Source: Bedellia somnulentella (lineage: Eukaryota > Arthropoda > Insecta > Lepidoptera > Bedelliidae). Taken from it: DNA of 64,000 nt. The stretch lies in contig OY755182.1 in assembly GCA_963576735.1 (NCBI GenBank), forward strand, positions 496,001 through 560,000, written 5' to 3'. The position numbers and the translations under genes were made by a program. The notes beneath the pieces are model-generated. The model saw nothing but the letters and a program-made list of their open reading frames with translations, had not been told where the DNA came from and made no database searches. Positions 53,431 to 63,834 of the stretch are shown here, piece by piece. Position 1 is the first letter of the stretch. Each line of letters begins with the position of its first letter.

Positions 53431-53720
53431 TCATCTGTTATAACACTCTTTTAAAAGGACTTTTAATACCCTTTTATTTGACAGTGACAAGGATTTTCTA
53501 TTGCGGTTTAAAAAGGGTTAGCAAGAATAAACTCAGAGGCGAAAAGGATGAGAGCCTTTTAAACTTTGTATAGCCTCAGAAGTGACTTCATTCATTTTCA
53601 CACCTAAATACCTGACGAAATGTAGCTTTAATTTAACAAAAGTATTTTTTCATAAATAAAGTGCTTTTAATATGCTGTTGATCCATGTTAATGATTGTTA
53701 AATATATGGTTAAATATACT

Positions 53721-53969
53721 GACATACATACATAAATATACTCACGCTATAAATCCATAGAACGGGGTAGCTAGAGCTAAGGAATAAGAAATTCCTCAGC
53801 CACTTTTGGAAGTTGCACGGGGAATAGATGGTGAAATAAAGGTTGTTGGTGATTGGTCTCCAACCGCATCGCCAAAAATCCCTTTAAAGCCCAAATACCG
53901 TTAGTCGCCTCTTACGTACACCCACCGGAAGAAATGGGGAAGAGCTATTCTAAGCCGACACTACACAGC
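53721..53969 (-). mobile_element. SINE-A copy
   Basis: GACATACATACATAAATATA to GCCGACACTACACAGC. Confidence 0.9.
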
Positions 53970-53984
53970 TAAGTTATTCCGATT

Positions 53985-54040
53985 TCCCGTTATTCTAATT
54001 TCCGTTAGGGTAGGTAGAAACTGCACCAAATTATGCAATC
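53985..54040 (-). mobile_element. LINE-Y remnant
   Basis: TAATTTCCGTTAGGGTAGG, TAGAAACTG, TTATGCAATC resemble the minus-strand LINE-Y end. Confidence 0.45.
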
Positions 54041-54655
54041 TCACACATATGAATAACACATATGAACATTGACGTATATAAAACAATATTTTTTTAAAAA
54101 TATATTTTTTTTATTTCTCACACTTGACCGTTTGCTGTTTATGATCATCGTCACTTTGCTCCAAATAATTCTTGATTGGTTCGTTCTTTTGACACTAAAA
54201 TTCACATTGGAATCCTTATTTTTCATCAATATATAATTGTCAACGAGCTATCATTTGCTAACACCGTTATACACACACACTAATACAAAAATTATTTAGA
54301 CATATACTCATATGATATGAGATATGATGATTATGATGAGAAAATGAACTATTTTATTTTCTCTTTAAAAACTTTTTTCTATTTTTCTATTTATACAAAA
54401 ACGAATTTTTTTTTGTATCTTTGTACTTGAAACAAAATTAAAAATGGCCATCAGCACATAATTGTTATGTTACTTAGTTATTTAAAAGAGCCTGTTTGCT
54501 GCGACACAGGGAAACCTACTGCGGTAAACACCGAAACCAATCCATTGTAAACTACTTAATTTTGTGAAATAAATGCCTTTTTTTTATATACAACTAGGAG
54601 AAGACTAATTATCTTATATATAGTTCAGAACTCCTTGAATATCTTCTCCACTTAT
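54041..54655. other. No feature recognised
   Basis: AT-rich. Confidence 0.5.
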
Positions 54656-54744
54656 ACGTACATATACTGTCACCAATAGTTCGCATTGGGGTAGGCATAG
54701 CCTATCGATTGCGACTTCGTATGATCCTGATAAACCTCTCGAGT
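54656..54744 (-). mobile_element. LINE-Y 3' fragment
   Basis: CGTACATATACTGTCACCAA, CATTGGGGTAGGCATAG, CTATCGATTGCGACTTCG. Confidence 0.75.
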
Positions 54745-54837
54745 ATTTCTGCTCACTTTTTAAAATAAGTTCACCAGACAACGATCCACAAGTCTGAACA
54801 CAGCAATAAAAACAGATCCCTAACCGATCACAAATCA

Positions 54838-55089
54838 TACATACATACATACATATACTCACGGCCAAAAATCCCAAAAAGGGGTAGCCAGAACTTCAGA
54901 GCTAGAAACTCTTCAGCCACATTTGGAAGTAGATAGGGGACAAGATGGTAGAAATAGAGTATCCTTGGTGATGGGTCTCCAACCCCATCGCCCAAAAACC
55001 ACTTAAGATAGCCTCATACCCTTCGTCGCCTCTTACGACACACGTGGGTAGAAAGGGGTAGTGACATTCTAAGCCGGCACTACACGGCA
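54838..55089 (-). mobile_element. SINE-A copy
   Basis: Full length, ATACATACATACATATACTC to GCCGGCACTACACGGC. Confidence 0.9.
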
Positions 55090-55213
55090 AACTAGTTTTC
55101 TCACGGCAAACAACTCAGTCTACTATAATAAGTGCTGAAAGAGATAGGGTGATGATATTATTAACCAACCACACAAAACAAATTGCGAGAAATTTCGGTT
55201 ATTAATATTAATG

Positions 55214-55320
55214 AGTGTTATTCCAAAAGTGGCTGGGGAATTTCTAATTCCTTAGCTCTGGCTACCCCTTTTAAGGATTTATAGCCATGAGTATATGTAC
55301 TCGTATGAATGTGTGTATGT
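55214..55320 (+). mobile_element. SINE-A copy, 5' truncated
   Basis: TTCCAAAAGTGGCTGGGG to GCCATGAGTATATGTACTCG. Confidence 0.83.
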
Positions 55321-57366
55321 TATTCTAATACAATACTTCGTAGTAAATTAATTTATCGTTTACAATTTCCCATACACCAAATGGACCTCAAAAACTTCTT
55401 TCTAAATTCGAAATAATAAGCTTGGCCCATATAAAAGAGACACTACTGTTCTAAGTGGCACTTATGCCCGCAAGAACTTTTTTGTGGCCAGCAGTGCGAT
55501 AAATTGTGCCGGGTAGGACTCACTTGACCGAGACCAGACAAAATAACCAACAAAAAATTCGAGTACAGGACATACGGATTCTGTTAAAAGCCTTATTATA
55601 TCTAAATTTTAGAAAGTTAGTTTGTGAATTTGTTGATTTAAAAGGAAGTTCAAGGGGAACTCATACGTTCACGCCCAAGAAACACGTCGAAGCCGCATAT
55701 CAGCCAAATCAAGGCATTGCTGTATCCTTTAAGCATTTTGAACTGGTTGTGTATAAGGCATATATACGGCTATACGGCTACTATACGGCTTATTTGGGCA
55801 CAAATTTTACGGCTTTAGAACGTACATTGGCATTTGCACGAGTTAATTACGGCTAACGGCCGTAAAAAAACATTATATTGGACAATGAAAAGCCGAATGG
55901 CCGTAAAAGAGCATTTTTTGCTTCAAACAACATGCCAAAGGCCGCAAAAAAGCACTGCTGTTGTCAAAATACGGGCCAACGGCATTAGAAAAGACTCATA
56001 ATGGTCATTCAAAGGGCCAATAGCATTGTATCTGTCAAATATACGGCCAACGGCATGAAACTATTTTTACAGTGTCATTGCAAAATTATCTCTAACACCA
56101 CGGCAAAGGTGATATTATCAATTAAACGTGATTCATTTATGTCAATGGATGAACGACGATGGCAGTGAGAGTGAAGTGACTTGACAACCATATTTATTTT
56201 ATAAAAATATAAATTATAAAGTGTTAGTATTAGTTTAACTATAATTCTGAGCTTAAATTACTGCGCTTTGATTTTTACTGTGAATGTCTGTATAGTTTTC
56301 ATTGAAAATTTTCACGCGCCTTCGATTTATTGTAGTTTTTGAGGAAAAAATGTGTGAAATGATAAAATAATTGTACATTCCGAGCATAATTTGAGTTTTG
56401 TTGGCTTATTATTAGTAGTTATAGTTGTTTGAGGAGTTTAAATTTAAGTGCCAGCATAACAAAGGATTATTTCTCTTAGAGGAAATAGATTAGAATGTTG
56501 ATCTTTATGCATAATAAAATATTAACGAAATGGTGCCACCATTATTACAATTTGGAGATCCTTGAAGTTGAAAAAAAACCCTCGCTTTCCAAATAATATG
56601 TGATATGTGAATATTATAAAGGTATTAAAAAATATATATGATTTATATGTTGTTGAATTCTTTTTTTCATACCATTTTTCTGTTAAAACTTTTTCCTTTT
56701 TTTTTCTTTTTTTAATGGAAACTTTATATTTAGTAATATCCCTCTCCAATCAGGGACCATTCATACTTTTTTAGTTAGCACAAACAAATTTAAGTCAGAT
56801 TTAAAAAAACATGATAGGTAACATCGTACGGAACCCTCTTCACGCGAATTCAACTCGCACTTGTCTCCTTTTTTTAGAAATAATAAGATAACCTCAAATA
56901 ATTTCCTTCTTATGGCTGCCTAATGGTTGACAAATGCATCGAAATGGATGCAAATACGGCTTGAGGCCTTAAAATAAGCCAAGTATATCGGGTTGATTTG
57001 CTGTTAGCCGTTCAAACAACACACAGTTGACCTTTGAAATGCTTGCCGTAAATTGGCATCCTGTCGTGCTAATGTACGGCTTTAGACATTTATTATGTAT
57101 ATCTTCATGAGTTTACGCGGCTCTTGGCATGATATTACGACAGATTAATGCCACTATACGGCCAATGGCACTTGAATCCACTAAGAGCCGCAAAACTGGA
57201 TTGAATTATTCCAATATCTGACCGCTATGCGGCTTTAGAGCGTTAGAATGATTTTGGAGTGCCGATATAAAGCCTTAAGACGTGTGGCAAACTTATATAC
57301 GAGCTTTTACTGGCTTTAAGCTCTGCATAGGTATAGAAAAAGATAGTTAGAGGGCTTTTCGTGTTA
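55321..57366. other. Unexplained block rich in ACGGC/GCCGT
   Basis: Two clusters, about 55690-56110 and 56930-57330, carry many short TACGGC, GGCCGTAAAA and GCCAACGGCAT words. The DNA between lacks them. I read this as subterminal repeats of a ~1.6 kb DNA transposon, but I could not find inverted ends. A 116-codon frame at 55506-55856 has no recognised domain. Confidence 0.4.
56828..56880 (-). mobile_element. Fragment of the GGGTTCCGTA repeat
   Basis: Reverse of AGACAAGTGCGAGTTG and GAGGGTTCCGTAC, matching the start of 52688-53306. Confidence 0.7.
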
Positions 57367-57368
57367 CT

Positions 57369-58008
57369 TGGGCGCTGTATATCCCCGAAGAAGTGGCAGA
57401 GGTACCTCTGAACATTCTCACAGCCCATATATGTCCCCACCGAGGGGCTCGAGCTTACCCTATATAGGGAGATTTGGCCATAGTCCACCACGCTGGCCAA
57501 TTGCGGGTTGGCAGACTAACGACTACTACCGTAATGGAATCATCTTAATTTTCGGATAATCGGGTTATTCAAGCCTGCAATATCCTTACACACTGGGTTA
57601 AATCTTAAAAAAATGATTTGTAATGTTACCACCCCCCGGCGATCGAACCCGAGACCTCCGTACTTAAAACCAAGCGCTTAACCGCGACACCACGGAGGCA
57701 GTCTGAACATCAAGTTGCAATAATATTACCTGGTGTTCGGAGTACCCACGTTTTCTTGGACAATGTACCTACTCACGTGATACAGGGCAGGCTTGCCGCC
57801 ATTTTGTACAAGTATACTGTCACATGACAAAATACGACTTACCCATGGGGATATCCTCACGATGATTTTCCACGCCATTTACAACCATGATAAATTAACA
57901 ACGTATATGACTTCAGAAAAGACAAATAGGTGAAGACCCGACCCGTGATATGAACCCTCCACGTTGCACGATAAGCGGTATTCCACCCATTGAGCTATCA
58001 CAGTTGTA
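57369..58008 (-). mobile_element. SINE-B copy split by SINE-D
   Basis: 3' end at 57369-57415 (TATATCCCCGAAG, GGTACCTCTGAACAT) and the rest at 57702-58008, including box B complement GATATGAACCC and box A complement CCCATTGAGCTA. Confidence 0.85.
57416..57701 (-). mobile_element. SINE-D, 286 bp, nested in SINE-B
   Basis: Flanked by TCTGAACAT at 57407-57415 and 57702-57710. On the minus strand the head TCCGTGGTGTCGCGGTTAAG with box B GGTTCGATCGCC is tRNA-like. The 3' half (CCAACCCGCAATTGGCCAGC, GTGGTGGACTATGGCC) resembles a LINE-derived tail common in Lepidoptera. The only copy in the window. Confidence 0.88.
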
Positions 58009-58475
58009 ATCATGACGTGGCAATGATATTACCTGGCTCCAATTTCACCACGACTACAATTTTCAGTGACATATGTCGAGCTACAATTGTCAAGCAAATT
58101 GTGACATATTACAATTTTATGAAATATTTTCTATAAAAATGCTTACAAACTTGACAGGCATTTTGCTACAATTGTATGTATTACAATTGTGTTGTGAAAC
58201 AGTAATTATTATTTCAGTCGACATATTTGTAGAATTGTCGTAGAATCTTGACATGAGATTGAGCACATGTCGGATTTGCGTGACAATTGTAGTATTTCGT
58301 GGTTGATACACGCGTATTTCAAAATGGCTCTCCATGCGAGTAGTAGTGACGCTAGTGATAGTAACAGCAATCTTGATGAATTTACAATTGTAGCACTTGT
58401 CGCGTTGGTGAAATTGGAGCCTGGTGTTCGGAGATCGCGCATTTTGCTTGAACAGTACACTGACGGGATGAAATT
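58009..58475 (-). mobile_element. SINE-B fragment split by a MITE
   Basis: 58009-58034 (TGACGTGGC, ATATTACCT) and 58422-58475 (TGGTGTTCGGAG, TTTTGCTTGAACAGTACACT) are the two sides of a minus-strand SINE-B hairpin region. Confidence 0.65.
58035..58421. mobile_element. 387-bp inverted-repeat element with ACAATTGT words
   Basis: GGCTCCAATTTCACCA at 58035-58050 is the exact reverse complement of TGGTGAAATTGGAGCC at 58406-58421. Inside, ACAATTGT or near matches recur about eight times. Inserted in a SINE-B; the duplicated target is 2-3 bp (CT or CCT), not resolved. A MITE of unknown superfamily. Confidence 0.75.
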
Positions 58476-59097
58476 AATATCCCTAAATATATCAGAAAAT
58501 AACTTTACTATAAATCAAAGGGATCCGATATTTACGCACACCGTTGTCTTTTTTTTTCTCGCCTGTCGTCTTTGTATTGCCAATTTATATACGTAAGTAT
58601 AGCATACTAAATCTATGCTATAAATATACAAAAACTGACAGATAACCTTACAGTAGTAGTAGTGTAGTTGTTGATTTTTTTTTACTTTATTATCTTTAAT
58701 TTTTAAAAGACAGAATCGACCATTTCCAGGAGTGACTGTTTAAAGCTGGCAACATTACCGGCAGCCATTTTGAATCGTCAGAATGGAATAATTTAATAGA
58801 CCAACCGACCAACTTATATAATGTCTCCCAATTCACTGGTACTCTTCGTAACAATAGCTCAAAGTATATTGGACGAGTGTAAGTTTAGAACCTTTAATGC
58901 GTTTTGGGAAATCTACTTTTCGGACATCACTATATAATAATTTAATCATTATTTTCAAAAGAAAGAAACGGATATTGGTATATCAGATTTCTTTGATTTT
59001 GTGATTAACAATGCTAAAATAATAAAAATTTATCATAATGAGAATTTAAAATTGTTTCCTGCTACGTAAATATAAACCCATCACAAACAATAACTTA
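58476..59097. other. No feature recognised
   Basis: AT-rich with long T runs. Confidence 0.5.
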
Positions 59098-59199
59098 TTA
59101 CTAATATCTTGTCCCCTATCAACTTTCAAATGTGGCTGAGCAGTTCCGAGCTCTAAAGCTCTGGCTGCCCCTTTTTGGGATTAATGACCGTGAGTACAA
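59098..59199 (+). mobile_element. SINE-A 3' half, older subfamily
   Basis: TACTAATATCTTGTCCCC to ATGACCGTGAGTAC. Confidence 0.75.
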
Positions 59200-59274
59200 A
59201 TGTTGACGAAAGAAATAAAAGAATTTGTGACTGCGGTTTACTCAGACGATAAATATAATCATGGCTATAAATAC

Positions 59275-59528
59275 TTGCCGTGTAGTGTCGGCTTAGAATA
59301 ACACTACCCCATTTCTACCCGTGGGTGATCGTAAGAAACGACTAAGGGTATAGGGGGCTTTTTAAGTGATTTTTGGGTGATGTGGTTGAAGACCCGTCAC
59401 CAGAAACATTTCTTATAACCATCTTTTCCCAATCAACTTCCAAAGTGGCTCAGGAATTTTTCATTCCAAAGCTCTGGCTACCCCGTTAAGGGATTTATAG
59501 CCGTGAGTATATGTTTGTATTTATGTAT
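59275..59528 (+). mobile_element. SINE-A copy with 11-bp target duplication
   Basis: GCTATAAATAC at 59264-59274 and 59529-59539. Confidence 0.92.
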
Positions 59529-59539
59529 GCTATAAATAC

Positions 59540-59976
59540 CTAAAAAGAGTATCTTGGGTTCTCAGTGGTCGTCCTTTACTAACATTAGTATCCACATTAT
59601 TATTAATATCATCAATATTATTACATAAAAAGGCATAATTTAATGCAACAGAGAAAGCTCATAAGAAACGAATACTTTAAGTTGATAAATCAACGTCAGT
59701 TAGCTGCAGAAGTCTCCTTAGAATGTTATTGTTTATTCACAAAACATTAAATTCGTTGACAAAAATATACAGCGTTGTTTGAAATTTATAGCGAAATTTA
59801 CGTTTGAATTTACAGTTATGAATAATGCGAGAGAACTGAGTTATGGGTTGTGATACGCCGCCATACTAGAATGTTGCTCTGTATTGAAAATATACTTCCA
59901 TCTTTTCATCAGGTGGTTCGAATTACATTACCACATTTTATAAGGAAACAATTTAATTCGCATTTAATAATTCTTG
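59540..59976. other. No feature recognised
   Basis: AT-rich. A frame from 59850 runs on into SINE-A sequence and is not a gene. Confidence 0.5.
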
Positions 59977-60115
59977 CGTTCGTAATGTCACTACCCTTTT
60001 CTACCCAGGGATGTCGTAAGAGGCAACTAAGGATATGGGGTTATTTGAATGGTTTTTGGGTGATGCAGTTGGAGACCCATCATCAACAATACTTAATTTC
60101 TATGTTCTTTTCAAT
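59977..60115 (+). mobile_element. SINE-A, 5' half of an inverted pair
   Basis: CGTAATGTCACTACCC to ATTTCTATGTTCTTTTC; no 3' end. Confidence 0.75.
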
Positions 60116-60293
60116 TTGGGAAATTGAGCGGGGAAGGAATTGTAAAATTAAGGTATTTTGCAATTGGTCTCCAACTATATTAAAAAGCTTAAAAAAGACA
60201 CTTAAAAAGCCACAAAAACCAGAGTCGCCTCTCACACTTCCGCGAGAAGAAATGTGTTAGTGCTATTCCAAGCCAACACTACACATACACAGC
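60116..60293 (-). mobile_element. SINE-A, 5' half of an inverted pair
   Basis: AAATTGAGCGGGGAAGG to GCCAACACTACAC, also lacking its 3' end. The two copies face each other where their tails should be. Confidence 0.75.
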
Positions 60294-60498
60294 TCTACTC
60301 AATAAAACACAAGATAATTTTATCTCAGTATTACTTTGTTTTGTTCCTTGATCTGTGTACCATATATCTTTATTTACGACTTCAAGCGTACACAATGCAT
60401 AAGCTCTAGCAACTCACTCACGATATTTGTCAAACACACTATAAAATGTAGTCTAAACAAACGTGTAAATCTCAATTCATCCCTTCTCATGAATCTTG

Positions 60499-60724
60499 TA
60501 TATACATACATATATTCACGGCAATAAATCCCAAGAACGGGTAGCTAGAGCTTCAGAGCTAGGAACTCCTCAGCCACATTTGGAAGTTGATAGGGGACAA
60601 GATAGTAGAAATAAAGTATCGTTGGTGATGGGTGTCTAACCGCATCGCCCAAATACCAATTAAAAGCCTCATACCCTTAAGTGCCTCTTACCCGTAGTGA
60701 CATTCTAAGCTGGCACTACACGGC
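60499..60724 (-). mobile_element. SINE-A copy
   Basis: TATACATACATATATTCACG to GCTGGCACTACACGGC, short head-side deletion. Confidence 0.88.
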
Positions 60725-61027
60725 ACTACTTTTATATTTATATAAATAGGAAAATTTCAACAAAACAAAAAGACGGATAGAAAGTAAAGTGTACAAATGA
60801 AATCCGTAGCTCTGTAAGCCCGCTGTTTTCCATTTGAAAATCCTATCAGCGCAGTGTATCGACATTCGTATCTCGCGTAATACGATATTGGTGGTAATCC
60901 ACCTGGGAGCCGGGTTATGTTCTACGTGACCGATATAGCACCTGCTTATTACACGAGCAGTCTTATAAACCTGCTTTCAACGTATGCTATGAAAACTCGA
61001 ATAATGAGGTATTGATTTTGATTTTGT
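60725..61027. other. No feature recognised
   Basis: No repeat partner found. Confidence 0.45.
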
Positions 61028-61260
61028 GCTGTGCAGTGTCGGCTTAGAATAGCACTACCCCATTTCTTCCGGTGGGTGTACGTAAGAAAGGGATTTTCGG
61101 GCGATGCGGTTGGAGACCCATCACCAACAACCTTTATTCTTTATTTTACAATTTTTTCCCCACTCACATTTCCAAAAGTGGCTGGGGAATTTTTTTGATT
61201 CCTTGGCTCTGGTTTCCCCTTTTAGGGCTTTATAGCCGTAAGTATATGTATGAATGTATG
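61028..61260 (+). mobile_element. SINE-A copy with head-region deletion
   Basis: GCTGTGCAGTGTCGGC; ACGTAAGA jumps to AAGGGATTTTCGGGC; ends AGCCGTAAGTATATGTATG. Confidence 0.88.
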
Positions 61261-61395
61261 ATTTGGATAATAGAGATAAGATCGAGAAATAAAATTTTCA
61301 TTGTTATGGACACATATATCAAAGAAAGAAAGAAGATGCTTTATTCTCCTCGTATATCAAAAAACAAACAAAAAAGACCTATCATGAACTATCCT

Positions 61396-61475
61396 TTACT
61401 CAAAATATTGTGCCCACTCAACTTCCAAAGACAGCTGAGGAAATGCTTAGTCTGAAGCCTTGGCGACCCATTTTT
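61396..61475 (+). mobile_element. SINE-A remnant
   Basis: GCCCACTCAACTTCCAAAG, GCTGAGGAAATGC, TTGGCGACCC. Confidence 0.55.
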
Positions 61476-61498
61476 AGGATTATTAATATAATCACTTA

Positions 61499-62520
61499 CA
61501 GCCGAATACTGAAACGTCAGTCAAATCGATCAGTTAGTTGAGGAGCATTCAAATTTGAGCAGCTGTTAAATTTAAGTGATATACACAAACGTCTTTTAAC
61601 CAATTTGATACCATGATCAGCTGAGAAGCCGTTAACTAAAGATCAACTCTGTTTTCATTTACAAAATATAATAACTTATGTTGTTTATCCGTTATACGCA
61701 AAACTTATTCAATTTTTTTTTGTGTTATGCTGAAATATTAAGTTTATCTTAAAAATCAAGTTAAATTAATCATAAACACAAATATTATTAAATAAACATA
61801 CATTATTGTACTACGTTTTTCACCTACTTTTGTACTAAACAACATTTTTAACGTGCTTTTTTTCAATTGTTTGTCGTAGAATGAAACGTTAAATAGTTAC
61901 AAAATAAAAACATTGCCTTTTGCGGTTTTTAAAGTTTATAAAATTTTTTCAACATTGAATGTTCAATTAGTGTCTGTTAATCAGTCTCAAAATTTTCTTA
62001 TCTTTACAATGGTAACATTTCGTAAATTCGAATATTTCAAATCCGAAATTCATTATTTAGAAAACTGTTCACATAATTTACGTATCACAGATGCTTTTTT
62101 TTCCACAACTTCATTAGATCAAAAGGAAGAAAACCCAAAGAAAAAATTACCAATGCAAAACAACAATATTTCAAAACCAAATTTCTTTTGTCATCTGACG
62201 AAGAGGATTATGATGATAAGGACATTTTTCACTTTACTTCACTGATATTTATTACAATTTAAAAGACCTCGCGACCACTCTCAATTGTAACACCTACTCA
62301 ACTCGATTTGACAGCTGGTTTGACAGATAAATCGCGTTAATTTTCGTTTGAGTATAGGAATTTTTCGCTGATTTATGTTTAACTACCACTTATTTTAAGT
62401 TCCACTTAAATTTAACAGAAGCTTTTAACTCACATTTGAGTATACGAATTTTGAGTTTAACGGCGTCTCAATAGTTTAAGATGCCATTAAATATTTAATT
62501 GACGTTTGAGTATTCGGCTG
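61499..62520. mobile_element. PIF/Harbinger-like DNA element, 1022 bp
   Basis: CAGCCGAATACT..AAACGTCA at the left end pairs with the right-end TGACGTTT, GAGTATTCGGCTG. TTA flanks both sides (61496-61498 and 62521-62523), the 3-bp TWA-type duplication typical of PIF/Harbinger. GTTTGAGTAT-like words recur near the right end. A 110-codon frame (61913-62245) and an overlapping acidic stretch encode nothing I recognise as transposase, so it is probably non-autonomous. Confidence 0.75.
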
Positions 62521-62523
62521 TTA

Positions 62524-63317
62524 GTATGTCATCGTCATCGAGATCTGAACTTATCTTATCACAGATTTGATAATTCAAACTTTAAAATATAAATAAATAA
62601 TTAATTTATCGATCTCACCTTCCAAAGGTTATCTGGAAGAGATCGCTTTTAGCGATAAGACCGCCAATTTTTACCTCAGTGTTAACTGTTTGATCATATT
62701 ATTATTTTTGTAAATTTTATGTAATTATTTCTGACGTTCCATAGTTTGTTCTAATGAAAGCAGTGTTCTTGGGTTTTATGTATGTTGCTTTATGTTTTCT
62801 ATTCTATTCTATTCTATATTCTAGGACGCTGAAATTATATCAACTGTAATGAATCTCTCCTCTTCATTAATTAAAAGTATATCATACACTTTTGCACTAA
62901 TCCAGTATAAAATGTAAACTTCAAAATCTTTTATAAAAAATCCTTTTAAATCTGAGATATCATTACAAAGGTGTATAACAAGATCACTAAGCTGCTTCTA
63001 TAAACCTTCAGTCACCTTTGAAACTCATCTATGCAGTAAATGTGATCCTATCTGCAGAAACCAGTTTAGCTTCAACCCTAACAATATCACTAATACAAAA
63101 ACTATAAAGTCGAAAATAAAAACGGAAAGACCTATGTTGACTGGTCGGTTTTTAAGACCCTTTATTCACTGTCTCGATGTGACTTGAAACGATTTACTTT
63201 GAAAAATTATTTTATCCTTTTTTGACACTAATAAAAATGAAATCTAAACTACAAGCACCGTTAGGGCTCATTAAGATAGCGCTAAGTTGCCAATGCTTTC
63301 TGATATATCTTTATTAA
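62524..63317. other. Anonymous sequence with an ATTCT run
   Basis: CTATTCTATTCTATTCTATA near 62799-62818. Nothing else recognised. Confidence 0.5.
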
Positions 63318-63545
63318 TTACTTACTTACTTGTTTATACTCACGCCTATATTTCCATTGGGGTAGGCAGAGACTATCGATCTCCACTTTCCACGATCTTC
63401 TTCTTAAATTCAAACAAACAAATCTCTTCTTCTCACTTCGGACCCCCGCCTTTACAAGAACGTTTTCTATCTGGTCTTGAAACGTTTTACGATTCGAGGT
63501 CGTCCTCTACTTACAATACCGTCCACTTTTTGCGCATTTCATATT
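63318..63545 (-). mobile_element. LINE-Y 3' fragment, TAAG-tail subtype
   Basis: TTACTTACTTACTTG tail, TATACTCACGCC, then complements of the KWRSI region and of a GRPR motif (GAGGTCGTCCTC). Frameshifted. Confidence 0.8.
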
Positions 63546-63834
63546 TTATTGTTAATATGAAATGTGAAAATTACGTTTATTTTCTGATATTTCAGGAGAC
63601 ACCTTAATTAAACTTTGGGCGACAGTATGCTCTCATCCATCACTTAGGTGCTACGTGACATACAACACAATTCTATTATTAGAAACCAAAATAATATACC
63701 GAGTTGAAAAATATTGTCTTTAAAGCTGTTGGTAAACCTACATGTGATATATTATGTATTTCTTTGTTTTCACTCTGTTCTTTAAATCAGGTTATAAATA
63801 TAAAGTCTTCATGTGAAATAGAGCTGAATTGGAC

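Noticed and set aside
55506..55856. 116-codon open frame as a gene
   Set aside because: No recognised domain, and it overlaps the ACGGC-word cluster. Insufficient support.
58267..58596. 109-codon open frame as a gene
   Set aside because: It starts inside the 387-bp MITE and continues through SINE-B remnants, so it is a chance frame.
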